Notes: generated by a model from the sequence alone, not told the origin. Positions 24,744 to 33,839 are shown, counted from the first letter of the stretch. The stretch is 64,000 nucleotides of DNA from JASLDZ01 sp965199975 (GCA_965199975.1 OZ241340.1:1364001-1428000), one strand, 5' to 3'. Numbers and translations: made by a program.

Positions 24744-25427
24744 ATGCTGACCGCCATCCCCGACGTGCTCACCGCCGCCCAGGTGGCGCACGCCCGGTCC
24801 ACCCTCGAGCGTGGCGCCTGGATCGACGGGCGCATCACCGCCGGCGCGCAGTCGGCGGGCGTGAAGAAGAACCTGCAGATCGCCGAGGAGGACCCCGTCT
24901 CGCGCGAGCTGCAGGGCCTGATCCTTCAGGCGCTGGGACGAAACGAGCTGTTCGTCTCGGCCGCCCTGCCGCTGCGCGTCTTTCCGCCGCTGTTCAACCG
25001 CTATGACGCGCAGGCCGGTCACGCCTTCGGCGCGCACGTGGACAACGCCATCCGCTTCGCCGGCGGCCAGCGCTTCCGCACCGACGTGTCGTGCACCCTC
25101 TTCCTCACCGACCCCGCGGACTACGACGGCGGCGAGCTGGTGATCGACGACACCTACGGCGAGCAGCGGGTGAAGCTCCCGGCCGGCCACATGATCGTCT
25201 ACCCGGGCACGAGCCTGCACCGGGTCGAGCCCGTCACCCGCGGCTCGCGCTGGAGCGCCTTCTTCTGGGCGCAGAGCATGGTGGCCGACGACGGCGCCCG
25301 CACCCTCCTCCACGGCCTCGACCGCGCGGTGATCGAGGCCCGCGCCAAGCTCGGCGACCAGGACGCGACGGTGCTGCGCCTGACCGCCACCTACCACAAC
25401 CTCCTGCGCCGCTGGGCCGACAGCTGA
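24744..25427 (+). CDS. piuC: PKHD-type Fe(II)/2-oxoglutarate hydroxylase
   Basis: 227-residue non-heme iron dioxygenase of the PiuC/YbiX family. The iron triad is H98 and D100 (GAHVD) with H159 (SLHRVEP); R169 in TRGSRW is the likely 2-oxoglutarate ligand. Length and motifs agree with the E. coli homologue. The gene lies 29 nt behind the Fiu-like receptor, the usual pairing for iron or siderophore uptake, though the physiological substrate of the family is not established. Its stop and that of the next (minus-strand) receptor are only four bases apart. Confidence 0.95.
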   Translation: MLTAIPDVLTAAQVAHARSTLERGAWIDGRITAGAQSAGVKKNLQIAEEDPVSRELQGLILQALGRNELFVSAALPLRVFPPLFNRYDAQAGHAFGAHVDNAIRFAGGQRFRTDVSCTLFLTDPADYDGGELVIDDTYGEQRVKLPAGHMIVYPGTSLHRVEPVTRGSRWSAFFWAQSMVADDGARTLLHGLDRAVIEARAKLGDQDATVLRLTATYHNLLRRWADS

Positions 25428-25431
25428 GGGT

Positions 25432-28005
25432 TCAGAAGAACAGCTTCCTCACGCTGATGCGGAAGGTGCGACCGGCCGGGTCGAGGTAAGCGGGCTGGTA
25501 GATCACCGGCGTGGCGCCCGCAGCGTCGCGCACGGTGATGCGATCGTCGAACAGGTTGGTGGCCGAGGCGGTGACCCGCACGCCGCGCAGCCAGCGGTGC
25601 TTCAGCACCAAGTCCGGCATCTGCCCCAGGTTGCCGAACAGGCGCAGGTTCACCGTGGCCAGGTCGGAGAAGTCGAGGTCGCCCAGCGCGCCGCCGCCCG
25701 CGCCGCTGACGGTGGTGGCGCTCTTCCAGTCGAAGCTGGCGCGCGCGCCCCAGCCCTTCCACGTCAGCCCCGCCTGCGCCTCCACCTCCTGCTGCGGCGC
25801 GCCGCCGGCCGAGCCGATAGGCGAGCCGTTGAGGTAGTCGAGCACCGGCCCACCGGGCCGCACCACCGCGCGGTCGGTGAACAGCACCGTGTGATAGACG
25901 GCGAACTGCAGCCGGCCGCCGGGAGCGCGCAGGCCGCCGCCGAAGCCGCCGCGCCCTCCGCCGCCTCGGGCGCCGCCACCGGTTCCGCCGCCGCGTCGCC
26001 CGCCGCCGCCCTCGCCCGGGGGGCCTCCCCCTCCGCCGCGGCCGCGGCCGCCGCCGAAGCGGCGCTGCGGCTGGGGGCCGATGGGGCGGGAGTAGTCGAA
26101 GCCCCAGCGCAACTCGCTGCGGTCGGTCCGGCTGAAGTTCACCGGGCGCTCGTCGGCCTGCACCAGCTCGCCCGAGGCGTCGCGCACGAAGCGGTCGGGG
26201 AAGGCGGCCTGGATCTGGGCGGTGATGGCCGGGAAGGTGGAGATCGGATTGTCGATGCGGCTGCGCACATAGTCGGCGCTGAGCGTCAGCTGCTGGCTCG
26301 CCAGCGGCTTCCAGGTCAGCCCCAGCTTGGTCACCGTGCGGTCGTCGGCGACGAGGCCCTGCGCGCCGCCGGTGACGCCGATCACGTCCACCGTACGCCC
26401 GGTGACGTAGTCGAACACGCGCAGGCCCGGCGTGAACACGGTCGGCGCGCCCAGCTGCGCCTGGCTGGGCGCGGCCTGGTCGTGCGTCTGCGAGACGATC
26501 AGGCTCAGCCCGTCGCGCGGCGTCCAGTTCACGCCGTAGCCGTAGGTTCTGAGCGCGCCGAAGTCGGACAGCTGGTCCACCGCGGCGTTGACGTTCACCG
26601 ACAGGTCGCCCAGCCAGCGCAGGTGGTGGAAGTCGCGGCCGAGCAGCGGCAGGTCGAGATTGAGCTGGGCGTTGACGTCGTTGCGGCTGAGGTCGAGCGC
26701 GCGATCCGCCCCCAGCACCCGCGAGTCCGACGCCAGCCAGCTTTGCGTGTCGCCAAGCTTCACGCTGGCGTAGAGCTGGCCGGCCGGCACGTTCAGCAGC
26801 GGGCCATTGCCCAGGAACTGCACGTTCGCCCCGTCGGTGACCTGCTCGGCGCGGGTGTCGGGCAGGCGCACGAGGCCGGCGGGGAGGGCGCCGAAGGGAT
26901 CGAGCGCGCCGGCGCTGACGGCCGCCTGCAACGCGGTCGGGTCGGCGCCCGTCTGGGTCAGCGTGGTGGTGTCGGCGTGGTCGTAAGCGTCGGTCAGCGA
27001 CAGTCGCCAGTCGCCCGCATCCTTGTTGAGGGTCGAGCCCAGGTGCGCGGTCCAGCCGTCGGTGGACTGGCGCAAGGGCCCGAGCCCCTGGGCGTAGCGA
27101 TCCACCGCCGCCGCCTGGCCGCCGGGGGCGAACGGCGAGCCGGCGGGCACGTCCAGGCTCACGTCGGCCAGGCCCTGCAGGCTGTCGCTCGAGGTGGCGC
27201 CCAGGGTGGCGTTGCCTGTGCCGCTGATCGCCCAGGGCAGGGTGCGCGCATAGACGGCGTTGGCGCTCACCGACCTGGTCTGGGGCAGGAGGGTGCGGAA
27301 GGAGCCGAGGTCGATCCCGGCATCCGGCTGCAGCACGCCTGTGGGCGTCGCCACCTCGGAGACGAGGTCGCGCTCGCTCTCCAGGAGATTCGAGGAGGCG
27401 GACGCCTTGAGGTCGAGGTTCAGCCGGTCGTCGTGCAGGATGTGCAGGAGGTCGCCCTGCGCCTGGCCGCTGACCTGGCCGCCTTCGGTCGGGCCGCCGC
27501 CCTGGCCCTCGGCGGTGAGCGCGCGGAAGCGGCGGCGCAGCACGATGTTCACCACGCGCTGGTTGGCGCTGTAGCCGTACTTGAGCGAGACCTCCTCCGG
27601 CAGGATGTCCACCCGCTGGATGGCCTCGGTGGGGATGTTGGCGATCTCGTTGAAGCCCGAGATGCGCCGGCCGTTGAGCAGCACCACCGGGCCCTCGCCG
27701 CCGCGCCCGCGATCGCTGCGCGTCTCGGGCGACAGCTCCTGCAGCAGCTCGGTGACGCTGGAGACGCCGTAGCTGGCGATGTCGGCGGGTCCGAGCTGCA
27801 GCTCGGGCTTGATGTCGCCGACCACCGCTCCGCGCTGGCGCGGCGCCCGCTTGCCGGTGACGACCACCTCGTCGCTGTCGTCGCCGGTGTCGGCCTCGGA
27901 GGTGGCGCGCGCGGCGGCGGAGGGCGGCGCGGGGTGCGCCGACGCGGCCTGCGCGAAGGCGAGCGCCGGCGCGCCCAGCAGTGCGACGGCCAAGGCGCTC
28001 GCCAA
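25432..28005 (-). CDS. TonB-dependent receptor with Gly/Arg-rich insert; start uncertain
   Basis: Outer-membrane receptor of at least 857 residues. A hydrophobic signal segment (ALASALAVALLGAPALAFAQ) precedes a TonB-box-like DEVVVTGKR, the plug (VVLLNGRRISGFNEI, IPTEAIQRVDILPEEVSLKYGY) and a barrel ending TFRISVRKLFF. A Gly/Arg-rich stretch of about 50 residues (25920-26075) interrupts the barrel. No in-frame ATG or GTG exists between the upstream gene's stop (28182) and the signal segment; TTG 28005 is the first usual start, but it would leave no basic N-region. The reading frame is open to 28326. It closes a glucan-utilisation locus, so a carbohydrate substrate is inferred. Confidence 0.82.
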   Translation of the reverse strand: MASALAVALLGAPALAFAQAASAHPAPPSAAARATSEADTGDDSDEVVVTGKRAPRQRGAVVGDIKPELQLGPADIASYGVSSVTELLQELSPETRSDRGRGGEGPVVLLNGRRISGFNEIANIPTEAIQRVDILPEEVSLKYGYSANQRVVNIVLRRRFRALTAEGQGGGPTEGGQVSGQAQGDLLHILHDDRLNLDLKASASSNLLESERDLVSEVATPTGVLQPDAGIDLGSFRTLLPQTRSVSANAVYARTLPWAISGTGNATLGATSSDSLQGLADVSLDVPAGSPFAPGGQAAAVDRYAQGLGPLRQSTDGWTAHLGSTLNKDAGDWRLSLTDAYDHADTTTLTQTGADPTALQAAVSAGALDPFGALPAGLVRLPDTRAEQVTDGANVQFLGNGPLLNVPAGQLYASVKLGDTQSWLASDSRVLGADRALDLSRNDVNAQLNLDLPLLGRDFHHLRWLGDLSVNVNAAVDQLSDFGALRTYGYGVNWTPRDGLSLIVSQTHDQAAPSQAQLGAPTVFTPGLRVFDYVTGRTVDVIGVTGGAQGLVADDRTVTKLGLTWKPLASQQLTLSADYVRSRIDNPISTFPAITAQIQAAFPDRFVRDASGELVQADERPVNFSRTDRSELRWGFDYSRPIGPQPQRRFGGGRGRGGGGGPPGEGGGGRRGGGTGGGARGGGGRGGFGGGLRAPGGRLQFAVYHTVLFTDRAVVRPGGPVLDYLNGSPIGSAGGAPQQEVEAQAGLTWKGWGARASFDWKSATTVSGAGGGALGDLDFSDLATVNLRLFGNLGQMPDLVLKHRWLRGVRVTASATNLFDDRITVRDAAGATPVIYQPAYLDPAGRTFRISVRKLFF

Positions 28006-28181
28006 GGCGCCGGTGGCGACAGGGGGTCTCAGCGGCGGTCGCAGGGGTGGATATCTTTCGGCGGGCGCGGGCGTGGCCGTAGACGCGCCGAAGGTTCGGC
28101 GGATGTCGACATTGCAACGGCGCCGCTGAACGCGCGCTGACGGCGCGGCCGTGCGGCGCGCGCGCCACGCCGGCGCCGGGT

Positions 28182-29558
28182 TCAGGCCGCGAGCCACCCG
28201 CCGGTGAAGCCCGCCCGCTCGAGGCCGCGGCGAATGTGCGGGCTGCGCCGCAGGGCGCCCCAGACGAGCCCCGAGCGATGGTTCTCGATCATCATCAGGA
28301 TCGGCCCCTGGTCGATACCCAGCCAATCGCCGTCGACCCAGCCCGCCTCGCGCGTCATGCGCCCGGCCTGCAGCGGCGGGCGCGTTCCCGTGAGCGTGGG
28401 GTTGAAGCTGTCAATAAAGCCGTAGCGGCCGTAGATCGCCCGCCCGTAGCGGGCGTGCATGGCCGCGGCCGCGGGCGCCACGATCTCGGGCGCGAAGGCG
28501 ATGGAGCCCAGCGCGGCGGTGGGCGCCAGCGTGCCGTCGTCGCGCTCGCCCGGGCCGCGGGCGGCGTAGCCGTAGAAGCTGCGGCGCCGCCCCGCGACGT
28601 CGAGGCTGAAGTCGCCCGGCCCGTCGCACGCGGTCAGGCCCCACATGTCGGCGCCGTAGCCTGTGAAGCCCTGCGGGTTGGCGATGGCGTAGGCGCGCTG
28701 GGCGTAGGCCGCCCGGCGGCTGTTCTCGAAGTAGTCGAGGCCGTGCGCGCGCATGAAGCGGTCGCGAACGCCGCGGAAGTCGACCCAGCAGTAGCTGTAC
28801 TGGTGGCCGAACAGGGGGGCGAAGCCGATGTGCGGCTGCGGCGTGGTCGTCCACGCCTTGTCGAAGGTCGCGGTCCAGGCGTCCCAGGTCTCGCGCGGCA
28901 GCGGATGGGTGGGCGAGGCCAGCGCCAGCAGGTAGAGCAGGTGGCACTCGCAATAGCGGTTCCAGTCGTCGGCGATGAAGCCGTGCTCGGGCGTCCAGCC
29001 CATTGAGACGAAGGGCGCCCGCCTGACCGCCCAACTCCAATCGACGGCGCGGTAGAGCTGCTCGGCCAGGTCGCGGATGGCGCGCTCGTCCGGATGGTCG
29101 GCGTCGAACCAGCTCTGCGCGAACAGCACCCCGCCGAGGAGGAGGGTGGTGTCGATGGTCGACAGCTCGCAGCGCCCGAAGCGGCGCTGCGTCCTCATGT
29201 CGAGGAAGTGGTAGAAGAACCCCTTGTAGCCGGCCGCGTCGGCCTGCGGGCCCTGCGGCGCCTGCGCGAAGGTCGCGAGCGTGCGCAGGGTGCGGGTGCG
29301 AGCGTGGGCGCGGGTGATCCAGCCGCGGGCGACGCCGATCGGATAGGCGCTGAGCGCGAAGCCAACTGCAGCGATCGAGGAGAAGCTGCGCGTGGGCCAG
29401 CGGTCTGGCGCGAGGCCCGTGCGGGGGTCGGTGGTCTCCCAGAAGAAGCGGAAGGTGCGCAGGGCGACGTCGCCGATCAGGTCGGTCGGCGGCGCGCTCG
29501 CCGCTCGGGCGAAGCCGGGAGCCGTGAGGGCGCCCAGGACGCTGCGCCGGTCGATCAT
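28182..29558 (-). CDS. GH144-like glucoamylase-family glycoside hydrolase (putative endo-beta-1,2-glucanase)
   Basis: 458-residue protein of the bacterial glucoamylase-like family (Pfam 'Glycoamylase'), which contains GH144 endo-beta-1,2-glucanases. A Tat-like signal (DRRSVLGAL, cleavage near residue 22) indicates export. The (alpha/alpha)6 barrel shows conserved aromatic and acidic stretches such as RTFRFFWETTDP near the start, KGFFYHFLDM, CELSTIDTTLLLGG, PLFGHQYSYCWVDFRG and NPTLTG, then GWVDGDWLGIDQGPILMMIEN near the end. It sits between two TonB receptors and close to a GH3 gene; sophoro-oligosaccharide release followed by GH3 cleavage is the suggested pathway. Confidence 0.85.
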   Translation of the reverse strand: MIDRRSVLGALTAPGFARAASAPPTDLIGDVALRTFRFFWETTDPRTGLAPDRWPTRSFSSIAAVGFALSAYPIGVARGWITRAHARTRTLRTLATFAQAPQGPQADAAGYKGFFYHFLDMRTQRRFGRCELSTIDTTLLLGGVLFAQSWFDADHPDERAIRDLAEQLYRAVDWSWAVRRAPFVSMGWTPEHGFIADDWNRYCECHLLYLLALASPTHPLPRETWDAWTATFDKAWTTTPQPHIGFAPLFGHQYSYCWVDFRGVRDRFMRAHGLDYFENSRRAAYAQRAYAIANPQGFTGYGADMWGLTACDGPGDFSLDVAGRRRSFYGYAARGPGERDDGTLAPTAALGSIAFAPEIVAPAAAAMHARYGRAIYGRYGFIDSFNPTLTGTRPPLQAGRMTREAGWVDGDWLGIDQGPILMMIENHRSGLVWGALRRSPHIRRGLERAGFTGGWLAA

Positions 29559-29578
29559 CGAACGCCTCGAGAAAAGGG

Positions 29579-29610
29579 AAGGGGCGGCCCGGCGAGGGGC
29601 CGCCCCTTTT
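29579..29610 (-). terminator. Intrinsic-type terminator after the Oar-like receptor
   Basis: The 12-bp stem pairs bases 29579-29590 with 29597-29608 around a six-base loop. On the minus strand it follows the receptor stop (29632) by 23 bases and is trailed by TTCCCTTTTC. On the plus strand it is followed by TTTT, so it may work both ways. It separates the receptor transcript from the GH144-like gene. Confidence 0.75.
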
Positions 29611-29631
29611 GAGGGACGGAGAGGGGGCCTC

Positions 29632-32600
29632 CTAGAAGCGGTAGAAGGCCCGAACTTGCAGGCGGCGCGGCAGCGTCTGGTTGTCGGTCGGCTGGCCGTA
29701 CAGGATGCTGCCGTCCGCCGACTTCTTCTGGAGCGAATTGTCGAACACGTAGGACTGGCCTGGCCCGAGGAAGGTTGGATAGCCGATGAAGTTGTCGTTG
29801 TTGAACACGTTGAACAGGTCCACGGCCAAACCGAAGGTCGTGTGCCGGAACAGATGGAAGTCCTTCTCCAGCGAGATGTTCACTTCGCAGTAGGCGAACA
29901 CGCCGGCGCAGTTCGCGGGCGGATAGATCGCCCGGATCTTCTCGATGCCGATGCCGGTGCCGGCGCTGGCGTCGGTGAGGGTGAGCGCTTGGCCGGTGCC
30001 CAGCGTCGTCAGGGTCGAGAACTGGAAGCCGTACGGAAGGTCGACGATGCCCGAGAAGACGATTTTGTGGCGCTGGTCAAACGGGTTGGCGCGGAAGCCG
30101 TAGGCGCGCGGCGTCACCGCATCCAGGCTGAACAGGTCATTGCCGTCCTGGATGCCCTTGGAGAAAGTGTAGGCCACGTCAAGGCCCCAGTGCGAATACG
30201 TGGTGTAGGGCTTGTCGATGGTGACGTAGAGCGCCTTGTAGCGGGTATCCAGGCCGCTGTATCCGATCAGGGCGTCGGCGTAGCCGTACTTATTGGGGAT
30301 GGAGTTGTCGCAGCAGCTCCCGTCCGGATTCCTCGAGGCGAACAGGGTCGTATAGCCGTTGGAGCCCTTGATGTACGAGCCGCTGACCGACACCTCGAAC
30401 ATGTAGACCTTCTGGCGCAGGCCGAAGCTGAACTGGTCGGTGCGCGGCGGCGTGCCGTTGTTGGGTACGGAGAACAGTTCCGGCTGTCCGGTCTGCGCGC
30501 TGGCCCGCAGGGCGAGCAGGGCGTCCCTGCTCATGTAGGCGGGATTCCACACGATCGTGTTGAAGCCCTGTCGTGGCAGCCCGTCCTTCGAGAAGTACAG
30601 TGTTCCGATCTGGTACTGCGTCCGGATTCGCTCATCCAGTGTGTTGTTGAAAATGTTTCGGTCGAAATAGCGACCGACGCCGCCGAATATCACGGTGTGC
30701 TGATCGGAGAACACATCGTAGGAGAAACCGAAGCGGGGCTGGATCATGCCCAGGTAGGGTCCGCGCTGATTTCCGTCGGTGATGTAGTTGGACGCTCCGA
30801 AGTAGCTCGTCTGCGGCAGTTGCTGGAATACGGCGGCGGCGTTGGGTGCCGTCGTATAATCATTGTCGAACATATTCGTCTCGTAATCCCACCGGATGCC
30901 GAGATTCACCTGAAGTTGGCGCGTAATGTTCCAATCGTCTTGCGCATAAACCCCCAATTCAGTATCAGAAGACTTGATCGTGGGATTGCCCAAGCCGAGC
31001 TGTACTGTAGATGGTGTGCTGAAATCTTCATTCTGTGTGGGGTCGTTGACGTAGACATACTCTGGCTGCTGGAAGAAGGGTTTGTTGAACCGATATTTTA
31101 CCAGGTTCACTCTCAGGCCGCCCTTGATCACGTGGTTGGAAAGCCCACTGAAGGTGATATCATCACGAACGGTGTAGTTCCGTTGATCAATATCTTGTGA
31201 TCCATTCTTTCCACCAATGTTTATGACGCCGGTGTAGAGAAGAGACGGATCGTCAGGATTCAAGGAGGACGGATTGTAAACGTTGTTCAGGTAGTTGACG
31301 GCGAACTCGTTGACGAAAACGTCACCACGATACTTCCACTTCAAGTCGCCTGTTTCGGTGAAGTAGTCACGCTGCTCCGCCTGGCTGAAGGCTTTTTGGC
31401 CGCCAAAATTCTGGATTTCATTTTCTTCTCTACGGCTATAGCTCAGGTCGATCGTATTGCGGTCGGTGGGCGTCCAAGTCAACTTTCCGAAATATAAGTT
31501 CTCTTCGAAGGGACTCACAAACTGCCCCTGATATTGACCAAAGCGCGCCAGATTGTCCCCGACGCTTGGATTGCCGATAAGCACCGTAACGGCGCGATCC
31601 TGTGTGTTGCGCTCGTATGATGCGAAGAAAAACAGCTTGTCCTTGATGATCGGGCCGCCCAGGGAAGCGCCGTACTGTTTGCGCTCGAACTCGGGCTTGG
31701 GCAGGCCGAGCTTGTCGGAAAAATAATCCTTCTCGCTGAGATCCTTGCCAGTGTACTGGCCAAAGACTTCGCCGTGAATCTCGTTGGTGCCCGACTTCGT
31801 CACCGCAGTGACGATCGCGGCTCCGGCCTGCTCATACTCGGCCTTGTAGTTCTGGGTCAGTACGCGGAATTCCTGCACGGCCAGCTGCGAGAACGGGTTT
31901 CCGCGGCTATCCTGCTGGCCGGCGATGCCGCCGTCGAGCGCTTGGTTCTTCAGGCTGACGCCGTCGATGAACACGTTCACGCTGCTGCGCGTCGAGGCGC
32001 CGGACTGGATGCCCTTGTTGGTCTGACCGTCGATGTAGTTCACGCCGGGGGCCAGTGCGGCGAAGGAGAGAAAGTTGCGGTCGGTCTGTGGCAGCGCCTG
32101 GATCTGCTTTTGCGAGACGTTGGTGGCGACTTCGCTAGTCTTCAGCTCGATCAGGCGCCGGCCCGTAACCACGATCGAGTTTCCGGCCGCGTTGTTGGCG
32201 GCGTTGGCGCCCGCGCCGCCGTTGGCGTTGGCCGCGCCGGTGACACCGCTCTCCGCCGCGCCTGTGGTGTCGGCGTTGGTCGGTGCACCCAGCACGCCGT
32301 CGAGCGAGGCGCTCTGGCCGACCGACACGATCACGCGCGTCGTGAAGGTCTTCCCGTCCGGTCCGGTGAAGACGACGTCGTAGGTCGTCGGGTTGACGTT
32401 GTTCAGCGAATAGGCGCCATCCGGGCCGGAGACGGCGCGCGCGCTCTGGTTGGTGCCGATGTCGCGCGCCACGACCCTCGCGCCGGCGACCGGGCGGCCG
32501 GCGGTGTCGGTCACCACGCCGCGGATGGTGGCGGTGGTCACCTGGGCGGCGGCGGGGGTGGCGAGCGCGGTCGCACCCGCACCCATCACCGTGCCGGCCA

Positions 32601-32637
32601 GGAGCAGGCGCATCAGGGACCAGTTCTTCATCGTCAT
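29632..32637 (-). CDS. TonB-dependent receptor with N-terminal carboxypeptidase-regulatory-like domain (Oar-like)
   Basis: 1001-residue outer-membrane receptor. After a signal peptide (about 1-32, ending AAA) comes a beta-sandwich domain (about 36-105; TIRGVVTDTAGRPVAGARV) as in Oar and SusC-like transporters. An Asn/Gly/Ala-rich linker precedes the TonB-box-like NSIVVTGRR and the plug and barrel, ending RRLQVRAFYRF. ATG 32637 overlaps the lacI stop in ATGA, indicating coupled translation with the regulator. The middle third of the gene (about 30840-31620) is clearly less GC-rich than its surroundings. Import of glucan oligosaccharides is inferred from the neighbours. Confidence 0.92.
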   Translation of the reverse strand: MTMKNWSLMRLLLAGTVMGAGATALATPAAAQVTTATIRGVVTDTAGRPVAGARVVARDIGTNQSARAVSGPDGAYSLNNVNPTTYDVVFTGPDGKTFTTRVIVSVGQSASLDGVLGAPTNADTTGAAESGVTGAANANGGAGANAANNAAGNSIVVTGRRLIELKTSEVATNVSQKQIQALPQTDRNFLSFAALAPGVNYIDGQTNKGIQSGASTRSSVNVFIDGVSLKNQALDGGIAGQQDSRGNPFSQLAVQEFRVLTQNYKAEYEQAGAAIVTAVTKSGTNEIHGEVFGQYTGKDLSEKDYFSDKLGLPKPEFERKQYGASLGGPIIKDKLFFFASYERNTQDRAVTVLIGNPSVGDNLARFGQYQGQFVSPFEENLYFGKLTWTPTDRNTIDLSYSRREENEIQNFGGQKAFSQAEQRDYFTETGDLKWKYRGDVFVNEFAVNYLNNVYNPSSLNPDDPSLLYTGVINIGGKNGSQDIDQRNYTVRDDITFSGLSNHVIKGGLRVNLVKYRFNKPFFQQPEYVYVNDPTQNEDFSTPSTVQLGLGNPTIKSSDTELGVYAQDDWNITRQLQVNLGIRWDYETNMFDNDYTTAPNAAAVFQQLPQTSYFGASNYITDGNQRGPYLGMIQPRFGFSYDVFSDQHTVIFGGVGRYFDRNIFNNTLDERIRTQYQIGTLYFSKDGLPRQGFNTIVWNPAYMSRDALLALRASAQTGQPELFSVPNNGTPPRTDQFSFGLRQKVYMFEVSVSGSYIKGSNGYTTLFASRNPDGSCCDNSIPNKYGYADALIGYSGLDTRYKALYVTIDKPYTTYSHWGLDVAYTFSKGIQDGNDLFSLDAVTPRAYGFRANPFDQRHKIVFSGIVDLPYGFQFSTLTTLGTGQALTLTDASAGTGIGIEKIRAIYPPANCAGVFAYCEVNISLEKDFHLFRHTTFGLAVDLFNVFNNDNFIGYPTFLGPGQSYVFDNSLQKKSADGSILYGQPTDNQTLPRRLQVRAFYRF

Positions 32638-33665
32638 TTCCCCACTCTCCTTGTTTCGTTGACGGCGGCGACGAGCCCCCTCGCGGGCGTCGTGCCTCGG
32701 ACGACCAGGTTCGGCCGTCGGATCTCGATGGCGGCGTCGCGCGCGCCGGCGATGGCGCCGGCCAGGCGCTCGATCGCGCGTGCGCCCAGACCCGCCATGT
32801 CCACCCGCATCGTCGTGAGCGCGGGGGTGATCATCCGCGCCACCGGCACATCGTCGAAGCCGCCGATGGCGACCTCGCCCGGCACGTCGACACCGGCGCG
32901 CACGAGCGCGTTGAGCGCGCCGAGCGCCATCATGTCGTTGGCGGCGAACAGCGCGTCGCACGACTGCGGATCGGCCAGGATCTCGTTGGCGGCCGCCACG
33001 CCCGCCTCCTCGGAGAAGTCGCCGGGCAGCACGCGCGGCTCGAGCCCCGCGCGGCTCATAGCGGCGCGGTAACCGGTTTCGCGCTCCTGCGCCTCGATGT
33101 TGCCGGCCGGGCCCGTGAGGTGGACCACGCGACGGCGGCCCACGGCCAGCAGGTGGTTGGTCATCACCGCTGCGGCGCCTGCGTTGTCGCTGCGCAGCTG
33201 CGGATGGCTGCCCGCCGCATCGGCGCAGTTGATCAGCACCGCGGGCATCGACGGCGGCAGGTGCGCCGTGAGGTGATCGCCCGACTCGCCCGGCGCCATG
33301 ACGATCAGCCCGTCCACCCGCCCGCGCAGGCTGTGCAGCGCCTCGATCGCGCCGTGCGGGCCGGCGTGGATGTTGGAGAGCAGGAGGTGCAGGCCGCGGC
33401 CCGAGGCCTCGCGGTCCAACCCCCGCAAGAATTCGGAGAAGAACTCGCCATGCAGGTCGGGCAGCACCACGCCCACCGCGTCGGAGCGCGCGCGGCTCAG
33501 GTTCCGGGCGCCGGCGTGGGGCGTGTAGTTGAGCCTGACGGCGGCGGCGATCACCCGCTCGCGCAACTCGGGCTTCACACCCTCCAGCCCGTTCAGCACC
33601 CGCGAGACGGTGGCGACGGACGACCCGGCCTCGCGCGCGACATCGCGGATGGTGGCTTGCGCCAT
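32634..33665 (-). CDS. LacI-family transcriptional repressor
   Basis: 343-residue regulator. The N-terminal LacI helix-turn-helix and hinge (residues 4-60) read ATIRDVAREAGSSVATVSRV, then LNYTPHAGARNLSRARS. A periplasmic-binding-protein-like sugar-sensing domain (about 65-330) follows, with VGVVLPDLHGEFFSEFL and FDDVPVARMITPALTTMRVD. The gene is divergent from the GH3 beta-glucosidase and directly coupled to the Oar-like receptor. The palindrome GTAACCGGTTAC between it and the GH3 gene is the probable operator. The inducer is presumably glucose, sophorose or a related oligosaccharide. Confidence 0.94.
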   Translation of the reverse strand: MAQATIRDVAREAGSSVATVSRVLNGLEGVKPELRERVIAAAVRLNYTPHAGARNLSRARSDAVGVVLPDLHGEFFSEFLRGLDREASGRGLHLLLSNIHAGPHGAIEALHSLRGRVDGLIVMAPGESGDHLTAHLPPSMPAVLINCADAAGSHPQLRSDNAGAAAVMTNHLLAVGRRRVVHLTGPAGNIEAQERETGYRAAMSRAGLEPRVLPGDFSEEAGVAAANEILADPQSCDALFAANDMMALGALNALVRAGVDVPGEVAIGGFDDVPVARMITPALTTMRVDMAGLGARAIERLAGAIAGARDAAIEIRRPNLVVRGTTPARGLVAAVNETRRVGK

Positions 33666-33744
33666 GTCGGCCCGTTCCCTCTCCCCGCGCCGGCTGTTTC
33701 GCCGGTGTGACGCGATTGTGGCTGCGTCGTTCGTCCGCGTTGAA

Positions 33745-33756
33745 GTAACCGGTTAC
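33745..33756. promoter_or_regulatory. LacI-family operator between lacI and GH3 gene
   Basis: GTAACCGGTTAC is a perfect 12-bp palindrome with the central CG typical of LacI-family operators. It lies 79 bases upstream of the lacI start and 83 bases upstream of the GH3 start, so it can control both transcripts. Sites sharing the AACCGGTT core occur inside lacI (33069-33080) and inside the GH3 gene (near 35557-35566). Confidence 0.75.
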
Positions 33757-33839
33757 ATGTCTCAATCGTGTCGATCAAAGCGACAGACCGCCACATTCAA
33801 GGCGGCTTCGAGCGGTGTATGGGGCAGGGGACGGCGGGA

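Noticed and set aside
32638..33765. Continuous open frame from the Oar-like receptor back through lacI as one 1377-residue protein
   Set aside because: The upstream part is an out-of-frame shadow of lacI; the receptor signal peptide starts at 32637 with an ATGA overlap.
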